Assembly (NCBI RefSeq): GCF_900476375.1
Contig: NZ_UPPP01000072.1
Location: 1 to 64,000, forward strand
Length of the DNA stretch: 64,000 nucleotides
DNA from: Allolucifera butyrica
Lineage (GTDB): Bacteria > Bacillota > Negativicutes > Sporomusales > UPPP01
Direction: 5' to 3'
Positions 26,596 to 35,702 of the stretch are shown here, piece after piece (positions within the stretch are counted from its first letter, which is position 1; every line of letters begins with the position of its first letter). Under the pieces are notes generated by a model. The model saw only the letters and a program-made list of their open reading frames with translations, searched no databases and had not been told where the DNA came from. A program made the translations under genes and the position numbers.

Positions 26596-27639
26596 TTAAA
26601 CATTTAACGAAATTAGCGATGGTTTCCATTCTTCGTAAACGGATATACTACGCTCTGTTTCATCATATGGCCGAATGGGATTAACAACCCCTGGATCCTT
26701 TTGGCTTATTGTCATTTTATATAATATTCCCCCGTTTTCCTTTATATCCTGTCGCGTAATCGTTATATAATCATTACCTTTATGTAAGTGTATAAACATA
26801 AACTTATCGCTATGATTCATCTTTTCTAATGACTGATCTACCCAATTCCGGGATTGTTCTTGCTCCCAATCAGGGAATAATACTTGCAGAGTCAAATAAA
26901 ATAAATTCAAATTTTCTTTTGAAGGCAAATAATTAGTATAAAAAGCTGCATACGCCCCTTGTAGGTGTTGACTGTCCTCCCCAAATACACCAAAATAGAC
27001 ATCTTTATCAAAAGCTTTATCTAAAAAGCTGCAAGTAGTCGCAGCACTGCTATAAGCCGCATCATATACATTAGGCCCTTGGGCTTCCTCTATTTTACTT
27101 ATTTTATAACCCTTATTTTCAAATAAATCAAAATACTCCTGTTTGTTATATGGAATGTATTTTCTCCCAGGCGCGACCATTGGCTCAATATGATTTTTCG
27201 ATATATATTCCGTTATTCTATCAGCTAAGTAGTCAACCATTGATCCCCCAGCAGCGTCCGCCATAGGTTTCGCTTTAGTAGACGTAAAAAGCACTGCGCC
27301 ACTTTTGCCGTAAGCAGTAGTACTTCGAATTTGATACATTTTTCTATCCTTAGTTACGGCTATTATCATATGCCACACATTATAATCTAAAACTTCTTGC
27401 TGATGAGTATAAACATTTAACTGTTGAATATCTTGCTTATACGTCACTTTTACCCATACATCATAATAAGTTGAATTATTATTATCTTTTGTAATAGCTA
27501 GTGTCACTGAATCAAAATAAAGATCAGCTTTATCCGATGTGCCCACCAATAAAAGTCGATCATCCGCATAAACATACGGAAAGTTAGTAAATCCAATAAT
27601 CATCGTAAAAATCAGTAAGATTAAAATCTTTCTTCTCAT
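26596..27639 (-). CDS. Secreted or periplasmic protein, unknown function
   Basis: This 347-residue protein has a signal peptide (about residues 1-25, ending YVYADD). The mature N-terminus (about 27-130: LLLVGTSDKADLYFDSVTLA, then YDVWVKVTYK) resembles the short domain of surface-adhesin E-like proteins that describes a variable followed by unit-like text; the rest was not recognised. GAGGGGG precedes the start. Upstream, the DUF4153 gene ends 254 bp away. The protein has no cysteine-rich or repeat region. The function is unknown. Confidence 0.6.
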   Translation of the reverse strand: MRRKILILLIFTMIIGFTNFPYVYADDRLLLVGTSDKADLYFDSVTLAITKDNNNSTYYDVWVKVTYKQDIQQLNVYTHQQEVLDYNVWHMIIAVTKDRKMYQIRSTTAYGKSGAVLFTSTKAKPMADAAGGSMVDYLADRITEYISKNHIEPMVAPGRKYIPYNKQEYFDLFENKGYKISKIEEAQGPNVYDAAYSSAATTCSFLDKAFDKDVYFGVFGEDSQHLQGAYAAFYTNYLPSKENLNLFYLTLQVLFPDWEQEQSRNWVDQSLEKMNHSDKFMFIHLHKGNDYITITRQDIKENGGILYKMTISQKDPGVVNPIRPYDETERSISVYEEWKPSLISLNV

Positions 27640-27843
27640 TGTAAAGCCCCCTCAACTACAATTATTTAACAAATTCTACATTAACTTGGAAATACTTCTT
27701 TTTAAGTTAAAATCTTCAATAATACAAGAAAGACCCAAAGGGTCTTTAAGTGGAAGGAAAGTATTTTACTTTTCGGCTTTCTTAAGAAGAATGTGTTATT
27801 TAGAAACAACTCGAAAAGTTATACTTTCCGATCCCATAAAAAC

Positions 27844-27877
27844 AAACCCGAATTTCCAACTAAGGACTTTCGGGTTT
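27844..27877 (-). terminator. Rho-independent terminator after DUF4153 gene
   Basis: AAACCCGAA (27844-27852) and TTCGGGTTT (27869-27877) form the stem. Read leftward it is followed by GTTTTTA. It begins 16 bp after the stop of the DUF4153 gene. A second small hairpin, AAAGACCC/GGGTCTTT at 27729-27747, lies further on. Confidence 0.6.
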
Positions 27878-27892
27878 ATTTGATTACCTTTA

Positions 27893-29599
27893 TTATTTGG
27901 TCTTGATAAAAAGGTAAAACGCAGGCGTGAAAACCACTCTTTCTTTCGTACAAGAAAACTCCTTAAATATAAATTTCACTTCCACAGATTCATTACCATC
28001 AATGTAGGTCATTTCGTTTTGAGTTAGATTATTTACCCCTTTATGGATTTCATATATTTTATAAGCGATGTCCCGAATATTGTTCTCGTAAATCACCTTA
28101 TCTTTCCTATTAATACTCAATTTTCCGTTAGTAATGTTGACGGAATATGGGGAATTGGGATCAGAAACTTTAGATACGTATGGTTCTACCTCTATTAAAT
28201 AGTCATATCCCTTAATATGAAGTATCGGTTGACTGGCTAACTTATACAATTCCGCACTCGCACTGCCAACATTACCATACATGGCAAATCCAAAAACTTC
28301 TTTCATCTGTCCCGGCTGAAACCCTCGGGGAACATATTTTATATCATTCAAACTGTGATAGCGCATAAAATACATAACTTTTGAACGGATCTCCGCAATA
28401 GTCTGTAAAGATAGAGCTGGATTGGCTTTTATCGTACCGTTGTCCAGCATACCATTATCGATGAGTATCTTTTCCAACCGGTTATTTTGGCTCTGAATCG
28501 CTACATTAAACGAGCTCCATGGCCCCCAGAGAGAGAAAAGCGAAATCACAGCAACCAGTATAACTGCCAAAAGATTTTCCGGTTTTCTTGATATACCCAG
28601 ATATATCATATATACGGCCAGATAAATACCGAGAAGCACCACATAATATCTACTTTCCGTAACGCCATAGGCATTGATCCTTATGCCGATAGCTATAAAC
28701 ATCATAACCAGTAAAGGTATTAGGCCGCGTGAAAAATATCGGATAAGTTTCTCTATCCAAGGAATAAATTCTCGCAAAGGCCAGATACAAAACAATAGTC
28801 CGGCACACACAATCGAATACCATACTACCAGATTTGCAACCATTCCTTCCGGCCATTGGGTATTAATAAGTATCTTCATGAAGTAAATATATAATATAAC
28901 CATATACGTTATCGCCAGAGGCAAAGCGATATAGATCATAAGGATCCGCAAAAACCTCGGATATCCTTCTAACTGCATCTCTGCTTCGGGTTTGGGGACC
29001 CCCGCACAAAAACAAACAAAACCGAAAACAGCGGTGACACACCATATGTCAGCAAACCACTTCCAGGTTACATCCATTGAAAAGAGTAGTTTTAGGGTTA
29101 CAACTATAAATGATAACCCAGCGAATAAGATTATCGCATACAAGACAGCAATAAAACACTGCAAAGTGAGGTTGACCAGATAAAGCTCATATTTCTCCCG
29201 GCGATAGTAAGGTATGACAGTAAAAAGAACGTAGAAGAAGCTATTTAAAACGAAATACCTTGTCATAGACACATAATTTTGTTCTTGCAGCATCAAGTAG
29301 CAGGCCGTTAATCCGGCAATCGATAATATATAAAGTCCCGCTATCGCGTGTCTCTTGACTTCAGGGTTTCTTTCCAGGAAAACCCTTATGGAAAGAAAAA
29401 TAGGGCAGCCTATTACCAGCACTAAGCTATAACGAATCAACTCTTTTTCATACACATGATGGTTTAAATAGATAGCAATACAAGCACTCACGGCCGCCAA
29501 AATGAACGTTTCCGGAAAACGTTTAAACCCCAATTTAATTTTCTCCCCTTGCTTTAAAAGAAGGGAACAAATACTTTTAATCACGGCAACCACTCCCAT
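27893..29599 (-). CDS. DUF4153 multi-pass membrane protein
   Basis: This 568-residue protein has about 12 hydrophobic segments in its first two thirds and a soluble C-terminal third. The blocks YGVTESRYYVVLLGIYLA and GPWSSFNVAIQSQNNRLEKI followed by NGMLDNGTIKAN are typical of DUF4153 proteins, whose function is unknown. I start at ATG 29599, with GAGG 6 nt upstream, rather than TTG at 29611. It lies 165 bp after the VgrG-like gene and is probably separate from the injection operon. A transport or envelope role is suggested only by topology. Confidence 0.8.
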   Translation of the reverse strand: MGVVAVIKSICSLLLKQGEKIKLGFKRFPETFILAAVSACIAIYLNHHVYEKELIRYSLVLVIGCPIFLSIRVFLERNPEVKRHAIAGLYILSIAGLTACYLMLQEQNYVSMTRYFVLNSFFYVLFTVIPYYRREKYELYLVNLTLQCFIAVLYAIILFAGLSFIVVTLKLLFSMDVTWKWFADIWCVTAVFGFVCFCAGVPKPEAEMQLEGYPRFLRILMIYIALPLAITYMVILYIYFMKILINTQWPEGMVANLVVWYSIVCAGLLFCIWPLREFIPWIEKLIRYFSRGLIPLLVMMFIAIGIRINAYGVTESRYYVVLLGIYLAVYMIYLGISRKPENLLAVILVAVISLFSLWGPWSSFNVAIQSQNNRLEKILIDNGMLDNGTIKANPALSLQTIAEIRSKVMYFMRYHSLNDIKYVPRGFQPGQMKEVFGFAMYGNVGSASAELYKLASQPILHIKGYDYLIEVEPYVSKVSDPNSPYSVNITNGKLSINRKDKVIYENNIRDIAYKIYEIHKGVNNLTQNEMTYIDGNESVEVKFIFKEFSCTKERVVFTPAFYLFIKTK

Positions 29600-29764
29600 A
29601 ATATTCCTCAAGGGAAAATATAAATAGGAAAAATATAGCCGGCATCCACATTGATTTTCCTATTCTAAAAATATCTATTGCTATAATTACCATGACAATC
29701 CATCGAAAAACAAAAAAACTACTCTTTCTTTGTGTGTACCGCAAACGGCATATGCATTTCCTGA

Positions 29765-31162
29765 TTATTTCTTAAAATGCACGTTCGGCGCCCGAAAATA
29801 CATTTCGTTTTCCATTGATATATAATTGGACGGCGTATTTAAGAGCACTTGACCGGGTGCGTTTACCGCCACTTTTTTATTTGACTTGATAACAATTTCT
29901 TCTTTTGCTTCCATGGTAATTCCTTTATGGCTGGATATATGGACCCCCTGCTGATCGTCCAGCGTAAGCACAAGGTCCTCGCGCCCGGCAGTGAAATAAA
30001 TGCCGCCCGGTGCAACTTTGAGTTCCTGACCGTACTCTGTTGCCAAATAACGGGTGTTAGGATCGCCGGTCTGCTCACAACTGGCTCCATTGGTCCGGAC
30101 GCAGCCGGTGATGACGGCATCCTGTTCTTTTACGCCGGGTATGTATAAACTGACCTGGGTCCCCAATTGCGGCATCAGGTACATCATATCGGTCGTAGGC
30201 GGCGCAAAGGGGTACCAGAAGGCCTCGTCGGGATTCTGTTCCGGGTCAATTGCCAAGTGCACTTTGACGGTCTGGTCTTTTACGTCCAGCACGGTTCCTT
30301 CCAGGCTGATCCCCTGGATTTTTTTATTATAAATGGGGTTTTGCCGAAGGGTACTCTTGCGCACCAGCCTGGCGCGGTAAACCAGTAGCCCCCGCTTTAA
30401 TTCAATAGTTACCGCTCCCACATACATTTCAAAGTCCAAAAAGGTCACTTTATCCCCTATATTCAACGCTTCCTGAGTTTCGACCTCATAATAAGCATAC
30501 TCATTGGCAAGCAGCCGGGAATTGTAAGCAAAATCCTCATAAAAGGCCCGAATATTCTTGCCGGTTTTGTAAGCAATCTCAGCCGGCAAGGTTTTACTCC
30601 CGCCTTGAGGATAGCCAAAAGAAAAAATCCGGTCCGCCGCAATACTGTCGGCTGCCAGTACCGTTCCCATTAACGCGGCCATCCGCCGGATGAATTGCCA
30701 GTCTGTCTCTTCATATTGAATAACCGGGGTGTCAATCTTCACGCCCGGGGCCGTCAGTTCAAAGGTCTTACCGCTGTAATCCTGCATGACCTTACGGACA
30801 ATATCACCGTAGGTCAGGCTGGTATCCTGAAAAGAACGGCTTTTTTTCTCCTCATCCAGCAGCGAACTTTCGGACAGGAAGCAGGCTTTCAACCTATACA
30901 AGCCTCCTTGGACGCAAACCTCCACGGCTTGAAGCCGCCCCTTAAAAATCACTTGCGTATTTTCAGTGTGCACAAGCACCTGTACCGGGTCATTTCTGCT
31001 TTCCATAAGCCCGGCCTTTTTACCGGCGTCTTCGCTGAGTATCGCCGTAAAGCGGCATTCCGTATGCTGACTCAGCCTGCTCGTTATCACCAGATCGTTA
31101 ATTGACTGGATCTCCCATGGACTGATTATTTGTATTTGCTCATAACCAATAGCCGTCATCAT
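29765..31162 (-). CDS. VgrG/Pvc8-like contractile injection spike protein 2
   Basis: This 465-residue protein has the two-part layout of VgrG spikes. The gp27-like part (about residues 1-280) has QYEETDWQFIRRMAALMG, and the gp5-like OB-fold follows at about 288-375 (LEGTVLDVKDQTVKVHLAID, MPQLGTQVSLYIPG), then a beta-helix-like tail with repeated short strands. The start is the ATG at 31162; ATGA overlaps the stop of the upstream gene. It would form the trimeric tip that carries effectors. It is shorter than the first spike at 34149-35702, and the two are related. Confidence 0.85.
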   Translation of the reverse strand: MMTAIGYEQIQIISPWEIQSINDLVITSRLSQHTECRFTAILSEDAGKKAGLMESRNDPVQVLVHTENTQVIFKGRLQAVEVCVQGGLYRLKACFLSESSLLDEEKKSRSFQDTSLTYGDIVRKVMQDYSGKTFELTAPGVKIDTPVIQYEETDWQFIRRMAALMGTVLAADSIAADRIFSFGYPQGGSKTLPAEIAYKTGKNIRAFYEDFAYNSRLLANEYAYYEVETQEALNIGDKVTFLDFEMYVGAVTIELKRGLLVYRARLVRKSTLRQNPIYNKKIQGISLEGTVLDVKDQTVKVHLAIDPEQNPDEAFWYPFAPPTTDMMYLMPQLGTQVSLYIPGVKEQDAVITGCVRTNGASCEQTGDPNTRYLATEYGQELKVAPGGIYFTAGREDLVLTLDDQQGVHISSHKGITMEAKEEIVIKSNKKVAVNAPGQVLLNTPSNYISMENEMYFRAPNVHFKK

Positions 31163-31812
31163 TTCCACCGCCTATTTGCTTTGGCCCTTTCTTTATTGGA
31201 AATAGCACCAATATGATATCGCTTGCGAAGAATCTGTTTGTAAAAGCTTCGGATTGTACAATATTGAAAAACGCAGGCTAGAAAGGTTCCACATACTAAG
31301 ATTAACAAACCAACGCCCCTCGGATTCAAACTATGTACTGCAATCTTTCCCACAAACATGCCTAATACGCCAAAAGCACCATAAACCGCCGTCGGAAATC
31401 TAATTGGTTGACTGTCGCCACAGAGGATTTTCCGTGCATTCCGTTTTACCAGGTAGATGTTAACAGGCACTACCAGCAAGATTAGTGTCAAAAAGATTCC
31501 GCCCTGCAGTACATTAAAATGATTCACACCAATTGGCGCCAGGGCAAAGCATAATGACCACCAACTAAATATACCACCCAAAAAAAGAAATAAATCTTTA
31601 CCATTCTTTTTCACCTTCCGGCTCCAAACCAAAAACATTACCGAAACAAGAGCGATGAAGAAAGCAGCAACCTTAAAGTTTATATTATCAAAATTAAACA
31701 CACAGGCAATTAATCCAAAAGCAAATGACCCAACCCAGACCTTCGCTACCTTTTTTTCCTCTTCAATAATATCTAAATATTCACGTACCCTAGTCAATTC
31801 TTCCGTTTCCAT
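31159..31812 (-). CDS. Multi-TM protein, candidate immunity protein
   Basis: This 217-residue protein has about six hydrophobic segments after an N-terminal charged helix (METEELTRVREYLDIIEEEK). No family was recognised. It lies 51 bp downstream of the DUF4280 protein gene and overlaps the next VgrG gene by 4 bp. Its place directly after a candidate membrane-acting effector, and its own membrane nature, suit an immunity protein for a pore-forming or membrane toxin. This is inference from gene order only. A GAGAGGAGAG ribosome site precedes the start. Confidence 0.6.
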   Translation of the reverse strand: METEELTRVREYLDIIEEEKKVAKVWVGSFAFGLIACVFNFDNINFKVAAFFIALVSVMFLVWSRKVKKNGKDLFLFLGGIFSWWSLCFALAPIGVNHFNVLQGGIFLTLILLVVPVNIYLVKRNARKILCGDSQPIRFPTAVYGAFGVLGMFVGKIAVHSLNPRGVGLLILVCGTFLACVFQYCTIRSFYKQILRKRYHIGAISNKERAKANRRWK

Positions 31813-31863
31813 CTAGCTCTCCTCTCAACAAGAATCTACAATTTTTGAATAGAGCAAATACAA

Positions 31864-32910
31864 TTAATTGCTATTCCAAAGCTCCTCCATCCTTTCAAGT
31901 CCTTCTTTGGCCCAATTGTGCAAATAAGCTCTTAGCGTCTTTCCCCTTATAGTAACACCATCAGTAGCAACAGTAATAACTACCCCTACAACAAAACCTG
32001 CAGCCGAACCAAAAGGTCCGCCTACCGCTGTTCCAGCCATCGTCGATAATTCAATGGTCCCCCACGCAAGTCCCATATCAGTTCCAGTCTCGGCGGCAAA
32101 TTGGTTCGTAATATGCCCCTGTTTCAAATCATCCCAATTGTTGCCGACATCACCCGCCAAAGTAATTCCGTAGGCTAACGGATTGGCCAATTTGCCCAAT
32201 TTGCCGGCTTTCTCATAGGGCTCTAAGTCCTTCATGATCCCTTTAAACATCTTTCGCCGCTGACTGCGGGTAAGATCAGCGTATTCGCTGGACCGGTTGG
32301 CGCCTAAAAGCCTTTCTCCCTGGGTCTGACTGGTATATTTGAACTTCGTTTCACCTCCGGCGCCAATTCCGCCGGCAATAGCGGGGACGTTATTCGACCA
32401 TTGCAAGTTACCATTGTCGTCTTTCCAAAAGGCCCGGGTGAAGCACGCAGCCGGGGAGTTATCATGGATGTTAAAAATCGGTTGGTAAGCCTGGTTGCTG
32501 TCCATCGTAATTTGCGCCCCGTTAAGGCCGGCAAGCAACGCCGCCATATCGACTTTGCTGTTCGTAACCATGTCCGCCGTCACATCGGGCTGCCCTTCCT
32601 CGACGATGGTAATGCAGCCGCCGGCATAGCAGGTTAAGAATGACCCTTTTATTAGGGCAGGACGACCGTCAATCCGGGTATCCGTCTTTGTTCCCTGCCA
32701 ACAGGGCGCCAGGGAAGGCTGGCAATGTTCCTTTATTTTGCAGGTGCCGAAAGGCAGGACATTGACTCCCGCAATACAATCCTGGTCATTCAATAATGGT
32801 CTATCAAGAAAATAAAGGCCGTGGTCGTCGGGCAATTTCAATTCGGTAATTTGTCCGCCTTGATTACACCGTACCTTCGCCCCTTCCACTATATACTTTT
32901 CATTGGCCAT
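31864..32910 (-). CDS. DUF4280 (PAAR-like) protein with C-terminal effector-like domain
   Basis: This 348-residue protein starts with a DUF4280 PAAR-like domain (about residues 1-130: VEGAKVRCNQGG, LPFGTCKIKEHC, GSFLTCYAGGCITI), with cysteines placed as in metal-tipped PAAR cones that cap VgrG spikes. The C-terminal 200 residues are of another kind: a charged linker (GERLLGANRSSEYADLTRSQ), then a Gly/Ala-rich hydrophobic stretch GTAVGGPFGSAAGFVVGVVI near residues 295-320. This looks like a toxin domain that inserts in membrane; that is inference. Spacing fits an operon with the injection genes. Confidence 0.7.
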   Translation of the reverse strand: MANEKYIVEGAKVRCNQGGQITELKLPDDHGLYFLDRPLLNDQDCIAGVNVLPFGTCKIKEHCQPSLAPCWQGTKTDTRIDGRPALIKGSFLTCYAGGCITIVEEGQPDVTADMVTNSKVDMAALLAGLNGAQITMDSNQAYQPIFNIHDNSPAACFTRAFWKDDNGNLQWSNNVPAIAGGIGAGGETKFKYTSQTQGERLLGANRSSEYADLTRSQRRKMFKGIMKDLEPYEKAGKLGKLANPLAYGITLAGDVGNNWDDLKQGHITNQFAAETGTDMGLAWGTIELSTMAGTAVGGPFGSAAGFVVGVVITVATDGVTIRGKTLRAYLHNWAKEGLERMEELWNSN

Positions 32911-32980
32911 TTTTTCAGCTCACACCCTCGTTTCTCCGTTATCACACGAAATCTGTAGTCCGGCGAACCGGAAGGACCGG

Positions 32981-33505
32981 CTACACCAACTCCACCCGCT
33001 GTAATTTTATGCCGCGAAAATCACGGCGCAGAATACTCTCCGCCGCGTCCAGCCGGGCGACGATGATCGTTTCCAATTTATGCGCAACCCGAAATAATGG
33101 ATAGTTGCAAATCGCGGCCTGTTTCAGGACCAGTTTCTTTACCGCCGTTTTATCCGGCGTCTGAATGCTTTCTTCCGCCAGGCAGTCCACCGCTTTAAAA
33201 ATAGGCAACCAGTAAACAGTTTGCCGACTGGCCACCGAACTGATCAGCAGCACTCTTCGCCAGATTAATCTGGGTACATAGAGTTGGAATGTTGCCTGAA
33301 GCGATTCGGATACTAAAAACAACTGCCGGTCAAGCAGATCAATAAAATCCGGATCCTTTTCGTTAGCCAGCCGGCACACCGTAAGTTCGGCAATTCGATG
33401 CGCTTCTTCCGGTGTTACGTATCGCCGGTCGATTGGCTGCTCCACATTGGGAATGACCGGAGCATTCACAAAGTCCTTATTCTGTTGCAAACGAAAATAT
33501 TCCAT
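32981..33505 (-). CDS. Unknown protein of VgrG operon (174 aa)
   Basis: This 174-residue protein was not recognised. It has no signal peptide or membrane segment and looks mainly helical, with a charged N-terminus (MEYFRLQQNKDF) and a PIDRRYVTPEEAHRIAEL patch. AAAGGAAAC precedes the start codon. It sits 38 bp after the 202-residue unknown gene and 70 bp before the DUF4280 gene. A loading factor or adaptor for the effector is a possible role suggested only by the position. Confidence 0.6.
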   Translation of the reverse strand: MEYFRLQQNKDFVNAPVIPNVEQPIDRRYVTPEEAHRIAELTVCRLANEKDPDFIDLLDRQLFLVSESLQATFQLYVPRLIWRRVLLISSVASRQTVYWLPIFKAVDCLAEESIQTPDKTAVKKLVLKQAAICNYPLFRVAHKLETIIVARLDAAESILRRDFRGIKLQRVELV

Positions 33506-33543
33506 CGGTGTTTCCTTTCTTTCTCTGATCCAACAGTCAATAT

Positions 33544-34152
33544 TTATGCAGGCTCCTGCCCCGGCTGTTCCGCATACAGCAGTAGACCCGCATCTCCATA
33601 TTCGCCCATAATAATCTTCAAGTCCGGCGCTTTTTTCAACGCCTTATATTCCGGAATCCGAATCGCATCCCGAATCGCCGCTTTGGTAATTACCGTGGCC
33701 GCTACATTGTATTCTTCGGCCATTCTTTGCTTTACCCATTCCAAATGCACCGGGCGCACTTTGTTGCGATAAAGGCCCGTCCCGGCGGCAACCGCCACTT
33801 TATCCAGCCGTTTCCACAGATACTGCCAAACAAAATCCAGCGTATAGCCGGCACAGCATTCAACGGGGTCCCGGAAGCCTCTTTCATCGTACAAGTCCAC
33901 ACGGTGGCGCCAGATGTTATCCATAATATTGGTCCGCAAGAAGGAAATGCCAATCACAGCGGCCGGGCCTTTTTCCCCGGCTGCCTGCAACTCATTCGCC
34001 TTCGAACAGACTGTCCGGAGGGCTGAAGTTAAGCTGTCCAGAATCCGGTCCCGATTTTCCAGCAATGCCTGTTCCATTGCCGGAAAATCTTCCTCAGCCC
34101 AGCCTTCCGTCTGGTTTTTTATAAAATCCTGTACTATTTTTTCATGGTTCAT
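33544..34152 (-). CDS. Unknown protein of VgrG operon (202 aa)
   Basis: This 202-residue soluble protein was not recognised. It is helical and acidic near the N-terminus (NHEKIVQDFIKNQTEGWAEE). Its start overlaps the stop of the first VgrG gene by 4 bp (ATGA), so translation is coupled to the spike. Cysteines occur in VCSKANE and VECCAGY. Close coupling suggests contact with the spike or its cargo, but no function can be given. Confidence 0.6.
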   Translation of the reverse strand: MNHEKIVQDFIKNQTEGWAEEDFPAMEQALLENRDRILDSLTSALRTVCSKANELQAAGEKGPAAVIGISFLRTNIMDNIWRHRVDLYDERGFRDPVECCAGYTLDFVWQYLWKRLDKVAVAAGTGLYRNKVRPVHLEWVKQRMAEEYNVAATVITKAAIRDAIRIPEYKALKKAPDLKIIMGEYGDAGLLLYAEQPGQEPA

Positions 34153-35702
34153 TGCTGTACGTTCACCTTGGCTCCGCAGAGGTTGATGTCCTGTTTCATA
34201 TTAATTTCACCAGCCCCTTGCTGAATACTGATTTCATCCATGGCACTGACGGTGATTTTACTGGTCTTGCTCGTAATTTCAATATCTTCTTCGGCTTCGA
34301 GCGTAATTTTCTTATCGCTCCGGATGCTTACGCCGCCATCATCGGTCAACGTCATAAGTAACTGGTCGTTGGCGATAATCTCAATGCCGCCTGGATTCAA
34401 TATCAATTGTTTCCCGTGTACCGTACTGATTATCTTACTGTCCGGGTCCGTTCTGGCGCCCCGCTTAGAAGGCGTCAGGTTCACCGAACTGACGGCCACG
34501 GCCTCCGCTTCTTTATGATTGGGGAAGTAAAGGCGAACATTGTCCCCCACTTCAGGCATACAGTACCAGCCGCTGCCATCCGGCGAGGAGTATACGGTCG
34601 TATAGGGATAAAACCAGGTGGCGCCATCGTCCCAGGTCTGGTCTATGGAAGAAATATATACCCGCACTTGGTCATTTTTGACTTCTTTTATAATACCTTT
34701 CAGAGAAATTCCCGCCAGATTTGGATTATACAGATCATCCTGCATCAAACCTTTTTGGGTGGCGAGGGTATAAGTATTGTTTACGGCTCCCTCTTCCATG
34801 CGGATACGACTATTCATTACGTAAAAATCAAGATTGAGGAAGTTCACTTTTTGCCCCAAACGCAACACATCCAGAGATTCTACGATACAATAGGTAAAAT
34901 CATTCTCACTTAAGGCCGTACCACTGTTTTTCCGGGTATTTTTACTGGCTTCGGCATATCGTTTGGTATCCCGGTAAATTTTATAGGAAGATACATTGAT
35001 CTGCGGCCCTTCCTGATTTTCTCCCTCCTGCCCTTTATTATCATCCTGGTTTCCGGCTGGCTGCGGCGGTAAACCAAAGTATATTTTAGGACATTCAAAG
35101 GTAATATCCGGCACCAGACCGATGTTAAAAAAGGAGGCCAGTCTCTTCAAAAACATCCAGTCCGTCTCCTCGTACTGGAGAATCAGTTTGCCGGTGGTCT
35201 GCCTGTCCCGTCCTTCCGGCACAAACAGTACATTCCCGTTCAGATTTGGCACATAGTCCCTCGCCCCGGCGTTAATCCGGTCAAAGATATATTGATACGG
35301 TTCCTGCTGCCGTTGAAAGGAACGGCTCTGTCTGATTACATCCAATTGAAAGCTAAAACTGACCGCTTCAATTTCCAGATATTTCAACCCGCCTTCAACC
35401 TGCTGCTGAATATTGGTTACCAGGCCTTTAAATAGGCACTTTTCCGCCCCGCTATGATCCGTATAGGTCAGAGTCACGGGCGAGTTTTCAGTGGTAGTCT
35501 GGACATAGTCCCGTCTGGGGTCCATTCCGTTATCGGGCAGTGTGCCGCGAATATACAAGCGGGCATGTTCATTTATGGCTTGGGTAATTTCCACCGCCAA
35601 AATATGCTGCAACGGATAAGGCGAAAAGTGCAGATGGTGCCAATTGATCGCTTTTCCCTCACTTGGCAGCATGGTTTGCTCTTGCTGATTAGCGGATTCC
35701 AT
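34149..35702 (-). CDS. VgrG/Pvc8-like contractile injection spike protein 1
   Basis: This 517-residue protein has a gp27-like region (about residues 20-325, LILQYEETDWMFLKRLASFF) and a gp5-like OB fold at about 330-420 (LAGISLKGIIKEVKNDQVRV, MPEVGDNVRLYFPNHKEA). It ends in a tail of repeating valine/isoleucine strands (SIRSDKKITLEAEEDIEITS) that would form the needle. It is the first spike of the operon, overlapping the DcrB-like gene by 14 bp and the 202-residue gene by 4 bp. No catalytic extension domain is seen, so cargo must be carried by other proteins such as the DUF4280 protein. Confidence 0.87.
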   Translation of the reverse strand: MESANQQEQTMLPSEGKAINWHHLHFSPYPLQHILAVEITQAINEHARLYIRGTLPDNGMDPRRDYVQTTTENSPVTLTYTDHSGAEKCLFKGLVTNIQQQVEGGLKYLEIEAVSFSFQLDVIRQSRSFQRQQEPYQYIFDRINAGARDYVPNLNGNVLFVPEGRDRQTTGKLILQYEETDWMFLKRLASFFNIGLVPDITFECPKIYFGLPPQPAGNQDDNKGQEGENQEGPQINVSSYKIYRDTKRYAEASKNTRKNSGTALSENDFTYCIVESLDVLRLGQKVNFLNLDFYVMNSRIRMEEGAVNNTYTLATQKGLMQDDLYNPNLAGISLKGIIKEVKNDQVRVYISSIDQTWDDGATWFYPYTTVYSSPDGSGWYCMPEVGDNVRLYFPNHKEAEAVAVSSVNLTPSKRGARTDPDSKIISTVHGKQLILNPGGIEIIANDQLLMTLTDDGGVSIRSDKKITLEAEEDIEITSKTSKITVSAMDEISIQQGAGEINMKQDINLCGAKVNVQQ

